From contig JAAYLO010000234.1 in the NCBI GenBank assembly GCA_012521855.1, positions 1 through 7,261 of the forward strand: 7,261 nt of DNA, given 5' to 3'. This document shows, piece after piece, positions 1-5,859 of this stretch. How positions within the stretch are numbered: position 1 is the first letter of the stretch; the number at the start of each line of letters is the position of its first letter. Below the pieces are notes generated by a model. It was not told the origin of the DNA and did not search any database. It was given only the letters and a program-made list of their open reading frames with translations. Position numbers and translations under genes: made by a program. The stretch comes from Halanaerobiaceae bacterium (GTDB lineage Bacteria; Bacillota; Halanaerobiia; Halanaerobiales; DTU029).

Positions 1-937
1 GAAAATAAGGTTTGCAGCCAACTCCCCTTTCAATTAAAAAAGTCATTACCTGATCCCGGTTAATATAGTCAGCCAGGCGGATTACATAAACAAACCAGCT
101 CATCCTGCTGACATTCCTATCGATATAGGGCAGAGTAATTCCTTCTATACCGGACAGTTTCTGGTGGTATAATTCAGCAATCTCCTGCCTCCTTCTGATA
201 ATCTCATCTAGTCTTTTTATCTGGGCCAACCCGATGGCTGCATTCACCTCACTCATCCTGTAATTATAGCCGGGCCTTTCATGATAGAGCCAGAGCCCGG
301 TCACCGCTCTCCCCTGGCTCCTCATGCTTCTGCATAATTCAGCAGTCCTGTCATCATCTGTAATTATCATACCTCCTTCACCGGTAGTCATCTGTTTATT
401 GGGATAAAAGGCAAAGACAGCACCATCAGCCAGTGTACCTGCTTTTATCCCATTATATTCCGAACCGATGGCTTCACAGGAATCTTCTATAACTTTCAGA
501 TTATGCTTCTCTGCTATAGCCCTTATCCTTTCCATATCCATGGGCTGACCGAAAATATCCACTGCAACTATTGCTCTGGTCTTTTCTGTTATCTTTTCCT
601 CAATCCCGTTTATATCCATATTCAGGGTCTTTTCATCAATGTCTACAAAGACTGGTACAGCCCTTTCAAACAAAAAACAATTTACTGAGGCTACAAAGCT
701 GAAAGGTGAAGTAATCACTTCATCATCCTCGCCTATTCCCAGGGCCTTGACCAGAAGGTGCAGGCCGCTCGTACCGCTGTTTACGGCAATAGCGTGTTTT
801 ACCCCAAAATAATCTTTAAATCTGTCTTCAAATTCTTCAACAACAGGCCCAATGCTCAGAATACCTGAATTGAGCACTCTGTTGACCAGTACTATCTCTT
901 CACTCCCTATATCAGGACCTGAAAGATTTACTTTCAT
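1..937 (-). CDS. DegT/DnrJ/EryC1/StrS-family PLP-dependent sugar aminotransferase (partial, C-terminus beyond the window)
   Basis: Translating the minus strand from the ATG at 937-935 gives 312 codons with no stop, so the gene runs off the left edge. Family members are about 370-390 residues, so some 60-70 are missing. Visible family features are the N-terminal substrate region LNSGILSIGP (residues 22-31), the cofactor-site stretch NSGTSGLHL (53-61), the EDSCEAIGSEY segment (151-161) with the conserved Asp that contacts the pyridine nitrogen, and FYPNKQMTTGEGG (177-189), in which Lys181 should carry the PLP Schiff base. The family transfers an amino group from glutamate to the keto carbon of a nucleotide-linked sugar. 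GGGAAG lies 7 bases before the ATG. The gene starts 35 bases after the dehydratase stop, so the two are probably co-transcribed, and the likely substrate is the 4-keto sugar made by that enzyme (PseC- or PglE-like role). The exact product stereochemistry cannot be read from sequence. Confidence 0.93.
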   Translation of the reverse strand, partial: MKVNLSGPDIGSEEIVLVNRVLNSGILSIGPVVEEFEDRFKDYFGVKHAIAVNSGTSGLHLLVKALGIGEDDEVITSPFSFVASVNCFLFERAVPVFVDIDEKTLNMDINGIEEKITEKTRAIVAVDIFGQPMDMERIRAIAEKHNLKVIEDSCEAIGSEYNGIKAGTLADGAVFAFYPNKQMTTGEGGMIITDDDRTAELCRSMRSQGRAVTGLWLYHERPGYNYRMSEVNAAIGLAQIKRLDEIIRRRQEIAELYHQKLSGIEGITLPYIDRNVSRMSWFVYVIRLADYINRDQVMTFLIERGVGCKPYF

Positions 938-972
938 ATAATCACTTCCCGTAATTGTTAATTTTTTATCAA

Positions 973-1971
973 TCAAGAGAGCTGTTGTTTGATATAATCA
1001 AGTCTCAGTAATATCTCTTTTATCTCATCAATATTTAAACGCTTTGTGTTAAAAGACGTATATGGCTCATAACTACCCTCTTTTTCCAGACCATCCTTAT
1101 CTTTCCCGTAATTCAAATCACGGTAATCTGGCTTGATCCTGAAATATTTCTCACTCTCTTCAGCCCTGGCCATCTCTTCACTCGTTACCAGTGTTTCGTG
1201 TTTCTTTTCCCCATGTCTGACACCAATAATCTTGATCTCATTACCTGCTTCAAAGAGTTCCAGCAGTGCTGTAGCCAGATCCAATACCGTCGCTGCAGGG
1301 GCCTTATGAATAAAGATTTCCCCGGAACAGGCATTTTCGAAGGCATATTTAACCAGATCCAGGGCATCATCAAGAGACATTAAGAACCTGGTCATCTCCG
1401 GATCGGTTATAGTCAGCGGTTCTCCTCTTTTGATCTGTTCGACGAAAAGGGGAATAACCGAACCCCTTGAGGCCATAACATTTCCATATCTGGTACAACA
1501 AACTATCGTCCCCTCCTTCATGGTCCTGACTCTGGCAACAACCAGTTTCTCCATCATGGCCTTTGACATACCCATGGCATTTATCGGATAAACAGCCTTA
1601 TCAGTACTCAAAAAAACCATTTTTTTTATACCATTTTCAATACCTGCATTCAAAAGGTTTTCAGCTCCCAGGATATTGGTTTTTACCGCCTCAATGGGGT
1701 AAAATTCACAGACCGGTACCTGTTTCAGGGCTGCAGCGTGAAATACATAATCAACCCCTTTGCAGGCAGAAAAAACACTCTGGTAATCCCTGATATCACC
1801 GATTATAAATTTCATCTTTTCATTCCTGTACCTTAATCTCATATCATTCTGTTTTTTTTCATCCCTGCTGAATATCCTTATTTCTTTTGCTTTATCAATT
1901 AAACCCCTCAGGGTTGTATTTCCAAAAGATCCCGTTCCGCCTGTAATCAAAATAGTACTATCCTCAAACAT
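973..1971 (-). CDS. CapE-type UDP-N-acetylglucosamine 4,6-dehydratase (probably 5-inverting)
   Basis: This 332-residue cytoplasmic short-chain dehydrogenase/reductase-fold enzyme is close in length to S. aureus CapE (about 342). It has the Rossmann NADP-binding motif TGGTGSFG (10-17), FSRDEKKQ (34-41), HAAALKQVP (78-86), LSTDK (121-125) and NAMGMSK (131-137). The Tyr of the usual YxxxK pair is replaced by Met133 (MxxxK, Lys137), which from memory is the CapE-subgroup pattern; FlaA1/PseB keep Tyr there. RYGNVMASRGSVIPLF and the C-terminal RHGEKKHETLVTSEE and RDLNYG stretches also fit CapE. The subgroup converts UDP-GlcNAc to a UDP-2-acetamido-2,6-dideoxy-4-hexulose of L-arabino configuration. 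No CapF or CapG homologue is visible, and the next gene is an aminotransferase, so the route probably goes to a 4-amino sugar rather than L-FucNAc. GGGAGG precedes the ATG by about 7 bases. A separate promoter may lie in the AT-rich gap upstream. Confidence 0.93.
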   Translation of the reverse strand: MFEDSTILITGGTGSFGNTTLRGLIDKAKEIRIFSRDEKKQNDMRLRYRNEKMKFIIGDIRDYQSVFSACKGVDYVFHAAALKQVPVCEFYPIEAVKTNILGAENLLNAGIENGIKKMVFLSTDKAVYPINAMGMSKAMMEKLVVARVRTMKEGTIVCCTRYGNVMASRGSVIPLFVEQIKRGEPLTITDPEMTRFLMSLDDALDLVKYAFENACSGEIFIHKAPAATVLDLATALLELFEAGNEIKIIGVRHGEKKHETLVTSEEMARAEESEKYFRIKPDYRDLNYGKDKDGLEKEGSYEPYTSFNTKRLNIDEIKEILLRLDYIKQQLS

Positions 1972-2034
1972 TTCTCAACCTCCCGCCAGTAACAGGCTTT
2001 AAGCTATTGAGTACGGCAATAATATATTGAAAAC

Positions 2035-2040
2035 ATTATA
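2035..2040 (-). promoter_or_regulatory. Possible -10 element upstream of the dehydratase gene
   Basis: TATAAT is read on the minus strand in the AT-rich 128-base gap between the acyltransferase stop and the dehydratase start, about 64 bases before the start codon. No convincing TTGACA-like -35 lies 16-18 bases upstream, and in such AT-rich DNA a TATAAT can occur by chance. It is the best candidate for an internal promoter that would let the dehydratase and aminotransferase genes be expressed apart from the upstream pair. Confidence 0.3.
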
Positions 2041-2099
2041 TAACATAATTACATATTCCTTTATATACATTTATATATATGACAGGAGGCCTTCTTTTG

Positions 2100-2744
2100 T
2101 TAAGAATGATATTTAATTACTTTCGCAGGGTTGCCGACAGCCGTGCAATTTTGAGGAATATCCCGGATAACATTACTATGTGAACCAATAATACTCCAGG
2201 AGCCTATACTCCTTTCCTGTATAACAAATGTTTTTGTGCCCAATAAGACACCCTCTCCTATACATACAAAACCGCCAATATTTACATTCCAGAATAGTGT
2301 ACTATATTTATCTATAAAACAATCATGTCCAAGGCCGCATTGTGGGCTGATAGCCACATGGTCAGCTATTTTTACATTACTGGTAATAACCGTATTGGCC
2401 TGGATTATTATACCCTCACCCATTTCCAGGCTTCTGGAAATCACTGCAGTTAGATGTATCAGGCTGGCAAATCTTATCCCCGGATTTGTCAGCCGGGAGA
2501 TTATCTTTTGCTTAATCTTACAGTCAGCTACTGCACATATTGTGTATATAGAGCCTCTATAATCATTCAGGTAATCAATACCCCCCAGAACCTGATACCC
2601 ATTTATCTCCTTTCCCTGTATCTCTTTATTGTCATCAACAAATCCAAGAAGATTCCATTCTGGATTTACATCATTAATATCAGCAATCAATTCCGCTGTC
2701 TCCCTGCCAAAACCACCAGCACAGATAATAATAATATCTTTCAT
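2100..2744 (-). CDS. NeuD/PglD-type sugar O/N-acyltransferase with left-handed beta-helix
   Basis: This 214-residue protein has the two-part NeuD/PglD architecture. The N-terminal Rossmann-like sugar-nucleotide-binding domain (about 1-75) carries the signature CAGGFGRETAELI (8-20) and GFVDD (34-38). The C-terminal hexapeptide-repeat left-handed beta-helix (about 95-205) ends in the typical GNPAKVI (204-210). Gly-His140-Asp matches the position of the catalytic His of PglD. Family members transfer an acyl group from acetyl-CoA to the 4-amino group of a UDP-amino sugar (PglD) or O-acetylate sialic acids (NeuD). With a 4,6-dehydratase and an aminotransferase just downstream, the N-acetyltransferase role is more likely. 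The start at 2744 is chosen because MKDIIIICAGG is the family N-terminus and AAGGTG lies 6 bases before it. An in-frame ATG at 2804 would overlap the preceding gene. The gene begins 13 bases after the GT2 stop, indicating an operon. Confidence 0.88.
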   Translation of the reverse strand: MKDIIIICAGGFGRETAELIADINDVNPEWNLLGFVDDNKEIQGKEINGYQVLGGIDYLNDYRGSIYTICAVADCKIKQKIISRLTNPGIRFASLIHLTAVISRSLEMGEGIIIQANTVITSNVKIADHVAISPQCGLGHDCFIDKYSTLFWNVNIGGFVCIGEGVLLGTKTFVIQERSIGSWSIIGSHSNVIRDIPQNCTAVGNPAKVIKYHS

Positions 2745-2757
2745 GATGATCACCTTT

Positions 2758-3378
2758 TCAAAACCAGTTTCTGCCAGCCGTAGGTCTTCCCAGATGATAG
2801 ACATGGGCTCCCTTCACAGCAATGGTATCTATCCCGCTGCGCCAGAGGCGGAGTTGTAAATCACTATCTTCTCCTGAACGGTTTATAAAACTTTCCTCAT
2901 AGGCCCCTACTTTCCAGAACAGGTCCGCGGCAAGGGAGAAATTGGCTCCCCACAAACCTGTTTCCGGATTGGCGGGGTATATAAACAAGACATGCTCCTG
3001 TTTTTCAAAAGATGGTACAAAGATAATATCACCCCTCAGTAAGTGCTTTTCTGAAAAAGCAGAGTGATAACTCTCCAGAAATATTTCATCAGGCCTGCAA
3101 TCATCATCCATAAAAACAAGTTGTCTTGACCTGGCTGCTCTGGCTCCATTGTTCCTGGAACTTGCCACCCTGAATCCCATATTTTCCTGGGTGACTATCT
3201 GTAAATCATATGAAAGATTATCTGCTATTTTCTGAACCTCCTCAACCGTACCATCTGTACTGCCATCATCAGCAACAATTACCTCAAAGTTTTTCAGGGT
3301 CTGTTTTTCAAGGATATATAAAAGCGGAATCAATAGATGTTTACGGTTAAAGGTAGATATAATCAGACTGATTTCCAT
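2758..3378 (-). CDS. Family 2 (GT-A fold) glycosyltransferase
   Basis: This 206-residue inverting GT2 enzyme has no transmembrane segment visible and is presumably cytosolic or peripheral at the membrane. Motifs run in the expected order: N-terminal strand MEISLIISTFNR (1-12), nucleotide-binding ADDGSTDGT (36-44), QENMGFRVASSRNNGA (64-79), the metal-binding DxD-type FMDDDCRPD (89-97), the acceptor-side GLWGANFSLA (141-150), and Gly-Glu170-Asp171, where the catalytic base is expected. The GANFS...GAYEESF block resembles the Glyco_transf_7C-type C-terminal half. The protein ends only 11 residues after the YHLG motif (194-197), so it is a short member. The start at 3378 is fixed by a very strong ribosome site, AGAGGAGGTG, about 8 bases upstream, and by the family N-terminus. 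The open frame continues to an ATG at 3525, but that stretch covers the promoter region and has no GT homology. It is first in a probable operon with the acyltransferase. Donor and acceptor sugars are unknown. Confidence 0.9.
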   Translation of the reverse strand: MEISLIISTFNRKHLLIPLLYILEKQTLKNFEVIVADDGSTDGTVEEVQKIADNLSYDLQIVTQENMGFRVASSRNNGARAARSRQLVFMDDDCRPDEIFLESYHSAFSEKHLLRGDIIFVPSFEKQEHVLFIYPANPETGLWGANFSLAADLFWKVGAYEESFINRSGEDSDLQLRLWRSGIDTIAVKGAHVYHLGRPTAGRNWF

Positions 3379-3429
3379 TACTATACACCTCCTCTGGCAA
3401 AACAGTAATAGAACACTACACCTATACAC

Positions 3430-3459
3430 AGTATATGAAATAGCTTTTTTCACTGTTAA
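3430..3459 (-). promoter_or_regulatory. Candidate promoter for the GT2/acyltransferase operon
   Basis: On the minus strand TTAACA (3459-3454) and TATACT (3435-3430) are separated by 18 bases. Each matches the sigma-A consensus at 5 of 6 positions. The -10 lies about 50 bases before the GT2 start codon. The same DNA partly fits a mother-cell sigma-E pattern (TAACAGT, 14 bases, CATATACT, the latter one base from CATACACT), so which sigma factor would read it is open. Confidence 0.45.
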
Positions 3460-3484
3460 AGGGGCTTTTTCCGGATAATACAGA

Positions 3485-3513
3485 CACCTAACCATATGCA
3501 GAAACATATTATA
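3485..3513 (+). promoter_or_regulatory. Candidate sigma-K-type promoter for the kinase/GT-D operon
   Basis: CACC (3485-3488) is followed after 16 bases by CATATTATA (3505-3513). This fits the B. subtilis sigma-K pattern mACm-16-CATAnnnTA at every defined position. Transcription would begin near 3520, leaving a leader of about 30 bases that carries the ribosome site AGAAGGAAG before the ATG at 3550. No good sigma-A -35 is seen at the matching distance. The motif is short, so a chance match is possible. Confidence 0.4.
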
Positions 3514-3549
3514 TTCTGAACCCAAAATTATGAAAATAGAAGGAAGAAC

Positions 3550-4230
3550 ATGAAAGTAAAAGATTATTTTATATCAATACCCCCTATCGGTACCGGACTA
3601 TATTCTTATGTCTATCTGGCCAGGGACATTAAGGGAAATGAATATGCAGTAAAAGTTCTATCCAATTTGAGTATGGCTGAACATGAAAGCTCTATTATGA
3701 AGAGATACTGCTTCCACCCTTCCCTGCCGGAACTATTTGATTTCTTTATTCTGAATAATACTGCCTATATTGTAATGAGTTACTTTAATGGCAGTAAGCT
3801 GGGGATTGACGGATATCAATCTGCTGGAAATATAAAAAACAGGGTATCTGCTGTAAAAATTACCATGAGTCTTCTTAGCGGTCTGGGACATCTGCATAAT
3901 TGCGGCATATTACATAATGATATCAAACCAAAGAATATAATGATAAATGACCTGTATCCGGAAAAGATCATGATTATTGACTATGGATTGTCAATCCTGC
4001 TGGGTAAAAATGAACTGGCACAATTGACACACAATACTGACCTGTATAATGCAGCCCAGCTCTGTTTATTCCTGATCAATGGTGTGGGCTCAAAAGATCC
4101 CATGACTGCCCTCTTGAGTATAGATGAAGACCTGAGAAGCATTTTATATAAAGCACTCTGCCCGGAATATTGGAAAAGATACAAATCAGCAGATGAGTTT
4201 TTAAAAGCCCTTGAAAAGATCAATAGTTAA
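3550..4230 (+). CDS. Small Hanks-type (Ser/Thr-like) protein kinase with a reduced activation segment
   Basis: This soluble 226-residue kinase-fold protein has no transmembrane helix or PASTA or other sensor domain. The N-lobe shows the glycine loop IGTGLYSYVY (13-22), Ala-Val-Lys35 for ATP phosphates and a helix-C Glu, probably Glu46 in HESSIM. The catalytic loop LHNDIKPKNIMI (121-132) keeps the base Asp124, Lys126 and Asn129 but has HND instead of HRD. The DFG motif is DYG (144-146). The helix-F Asp is probably Asp164 in DLYNAA. Only about 20 residues separate DYG from that Asp, so the P+1 loop and APE motif of ordinary protein kinases are missing. The C-terminal KRYKSADEFLKAL (209-221) matches the end of Hanks kinase domains. 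Catalytic residues are intact, so activity is likely, but the target may be a sugar, a lipid or an unusual protein. The ribosome site is AAGGAAG, about 4 bases before the ATG. It is first in an operon with a GT-D gene 32 bases downstream. Confidence 0.85.
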   Translation: MKVKDYFISIPPIGTGLYSYVYLARDIKGNEYAVKVLSNLSMAEHESSIMKRYCFHPSLPELFDFFILNNTAYIVMSYFNGSKLGIDGYQSAGNIKNRVSAVKITMSLLSGLGHLHNCGILHNDIKPKNIMINDLYPEKIMIIDYGLSILLGKNELAQLTHNTDLYNAAQLCLFLINGVGSKDPMTALLSIDEDLRSILYKALCPEYWKRYKSADEFLKALEKINS

Positions 4231-4241
4231 AATAATAGTAC

Positions 4242-4250
4242 GGAGGAGGT
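4242..4250 (+). promoter_or_regulatory. Ribosome binding site for the plus-strand GT-D gene, with long spacing
   Basis: GGAGGAGGT is a near-ideal Shine-Dalgarno sequence but ends 12 bases before the ATG at 4263, longer than the usual 5-9. No in-frame ATG, GTG or TTG lies closer. The site supports translation of this gene independently of the kinase gene. Confidence 0.6.
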
Positions 4251-4262
4251 TCTGATACAGAA

Positions 4263-5117
4263 ATGACAGAAGAATATGAACGGGGTTACCGGGATGGTTT
4301 ATGGTATGGTAAGGTCAATACCTATGGAGAACTGGTTATAGAGGCCTTTCAGCCTGATGTAATTTTACCAGGTTATACCATACCGGAACTGATGAAAATA
4401 GCTATTGAACAGAAAAAAAATGAGCTGAAAAAACTCCTTACAGTTGACGAAGTCTACTCCAGAATAGTTTTTTCCCTGGAAAACAATCTTCCCCTTTCTC
4501 TTGTCCGTCTGGGTGATGGAGAAGGAATAGCCCTGGGCCAGGGCTATTGTAAGACTGAAGCAGAACTTGCTCAATATGATTTCCTGGAATATGCCGGGAT
4601 CTCTGTACCCGATTATCAGGCCAGAGACGAATTGGCCGGAGCTGTGAGAGAAGCGGATATTGTAGGTATACCCACAAATCTAATGCCTGATTTCCAGCCT
4701 CTGGTCAGCAAAGCCCTGGCCTGTAACGGGATCAATGTTGCCAGTCTTACCCTGACATCTGCCAATATCCACCAGTACCTCTTTCGAACAGGATATTTCA
4801 AGAAAATACTGGGAAAGAGAAATGTTCGGGCCCTGCTGGTTGGTAACAAAGCCGGTAAGCTGGCAGAAGTATTGCAGTATTACTGTAATATCGCAGGAGT
4901 AATCAGTCCTGTAAATGGAGTAAATTCAATACCAACTGTTTTGAAACAGCTGAAGAACTATCACTTCAATTTGCTGCTGGTAGCTGCAGGAATGCCAGCG
5001 GTTATCATCAGCTCAAAGGCTGCTAAGCTGACTGGCTGTACTGCACTGGATATAGGGCACCTGGCTGATCAGATCATTACTACCCGGACCCTTGATTTAA
5101 AAAGCCCTGTACCATAA
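4263..5117 (+). CDS. GT-D-fold glycosyltransferase-like protein, plus-strand copy
   Basis: This 284-residue protein is presumably cytosolic. Residues about 58-275 match the GT-D-fold pattern known from the DUF1792 glucosyltransferase of streptococcal Fap1 glycosylation: a helix, then SLVRLGDGEGIALG (79-92), whose Asp85-Gly-Glu87 is the DxE metal/nucleotide motif, then YQARDEL (118-124), EADIVGIPT (130-138), ALLVGN (190-195) and the C-terminal AGMPAVIISSKA plus DIGHLAD (263-269). The first 20 residues carry a GYRDGLWYG element (8-16) rich in Gly and aromatic residues, followed by a region absent from the second GT-D protein of this window. The likely role is adding a hexose to a glycan or glycoprotein; donor and acceptor are unknown. 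It follows the kinase gene by 32 bases. Its stop codon sits in the loop of the transcription terminator, so the last five codons (KSPVP) are encoded by the hairpin stem. Fold assignment is from motif memory, not a search. Confidence 0.75.
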   Translation: MTEEYERGYRDGLWYGKVNTYGELVIEAFQPDVILPGYTIPELMKIAIEQKKNELKKLLTVDEVYSRIVFSLENNLPLSLVRLGDGEGIALGQGYCKTEAELAQYDFLEYAGISVPDYQARDELAGAVREADIVGIPTNLMPDFQPLVSKALACNGINVASLTLTSANIHQYLFRTGYFKKILGKRNVRALLVGNKAGKLAEVLQYYCNIAGVISPVNGVNSIPTVLKQLKNYHFNLLLVAAGMPAVIISSKAAKLTGCTALDIGHLADQIITTRTLDLKSPVP

Positions 5118-5136
5118 ATGGTACAGGGCTTTTTTT
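5099..5136. terminator. Bidirectional intrinsic terminator between convergent GT-D genes
   Basis: A perfect inverted repeat has arms 5099-5114 and 5119-5134 (16 base pairs including five A-T pairs at the base) around the 4-base loop TAAA. Seven T residues follow the GC-rich stem on the plus strand, and a run of five T lies on the minus strand. It serves the plus-strand GT-D gene, which ends in the loop, and the minus-strand GT-D gene, whose stop is at 5142-5140. Confidence 0.93.
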
Positions 5137-5139
5137 CCC

Positions 5140-5850
5140 CTAGACCTCTGCCAGCCAGTAATTTTCATTATCAAGTACCATATCAGGCGCATGGCCAAAA
5201 TCCACAGCGACCTTACCATATTCCCTGGCCATATGATCAGAAATAATCAAGGCATTAATGCCTGCAGAAATCAGACTCCATCTGTGCGGTATACGGGCCA
5301 TCATCTCAATACAGTTATCGACATCCTGATAAGATTGGACACAGTCCAGATAAGGTACTTCAATGCCCAGTTTTTCAGATAACAATTCTGCAAACCCGGC
5401 TGCAGGTCTCCCTACCAGTAATGGAGGATATTTTTTAATCAGTTCTACAAACGGTCTGTACATGGGAAGACCCACATTCAGGAAGGCGTAAAAAATATTA
5501 TCTGCGGGTATTTTATAGGCACTGAAAATGGCCTGTGGCACTTCCTGTCCTGTAAAAACACCTATCAAATCTGCATTTCTTACTGCCTGTAAACATCTAT
5601 CTCTTGCCTCCAGATTGGGAATAGTAGTACCGCAATAAAAAGGATCATTAAACCAGTAGATGTTTTCCCTGATCCAGTCTACTGGAAAGACCTGATCCTG
5701 GCCCAGAATATAACATTCTCCATCACCGATCCTGACCATTGAAAAGGGCTTACCCTTTTCAATGGCGGCTTTTATCCTATTCACAACCTCTCCCTCAGAC
5801 AGGTATTTTCCCTTCAAAATAGCATATTTTTTGATAATGGATCCCTCCAT
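5140..5850 (-). CDS. GT-D-fold glycosyltransferase-like protein, minus-strand copy
   Basis: This 236-residue protein is a divergent paralogue of the plus-strand GT-D protein. Shared landmarks in the same order are FSMVRIGDGECYILG (36-50), with Asp43-Gly-Glu45 as the DxE motif, LEARDRC (80-86), NADLIGVFT (92-100), PLLVGRPA (143-150), SAGINALIISDHM (195-207) and DFGHAPD (217-223). It lacks the N-terminal Gly/aromatic extension of the other copy. A sugar-transfer role is inferred from the fold and setting, with no evidence for its donor. The frame is closed upstream by the stop of the GT4 gene, so ATG 5850 is the only standard start near the N-terminus. That start is preceded by GGAAGA almost touching it, a poor spacing. 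A better GGAGGG lies just inside the gene and could serve the in-frame ATT or ATC codons of residues 5-6. Only 9 bases separate it from the GT4 stop, so coupled translation is likely. Confidence 0.75.
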   Translation of the reverse strand: MEGSIIKKYAILKGKYLSEGEVVNRIKAAIEKGKPFSMVRIGDGECYILGQDQVFPVDWIRENIYWFNDPFYCGTTIPNLEARDRCLQAVRNADLIGVFTGQEVPQAIFSAYKIPADNIFYAFLNVGLPMYRPFVELIKKYPPLLVGRPAAGFAELLSEKLGIEVPYLDCVQSYQDVDNCIEMMARIPHRWSLISAGINALIISDHMAREYGKVAVDFGHAPDMVLDNENYWLAEV

Positions 5851-5859
5851 TCTTCCAAT

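Noticed and set aside
1563..1793. Plus-strand open frame of 76 codons within the dehydratase gene
   Set aside because: It lies wholly antisense to a well-supported gene and its translation resembles no known protein.
2084..2099. AGGCCT-centred palindrome near the acyltransferase stop as a terminator
   Set aside because: It has no loop and no T-tract in the direction of transcription, so it cannot form an intrinsic terminator.
2454..2783. Plus-strand open frame of about 109 codons opposite the acyltransferase gene
   Set aside because: It is a shadow of the hexapeptide-repeat and Rossmann coding on the other strand, with no ribosome site and no recognisable product.
2745..2804. A longer acyltransferase starting at the ATG at 2804
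   Set aside because: It would overlap the GT2 gene by 47 bases, and the Rossmann domain begins properly at the start at 2744, which has its own ribosome site.
3379..3525. A 49-residue N-terminal extension of the GT2 protein from the ATG at 3525
   Set aside because: It lacks family similarity and covers the promoter region, while the start at 3378 has an excellent ribosome site and the exact family N-terminus.
3550..4230. Reading the kinase as a pseudokinase or a broken gene
   Set aside because: The ATP-binding Lys, catalytic Asp, Asn and the metal-binding Asp of DYG are all present, and the frame is intact with a good ribosome site. The loss is confined to the activation segment.
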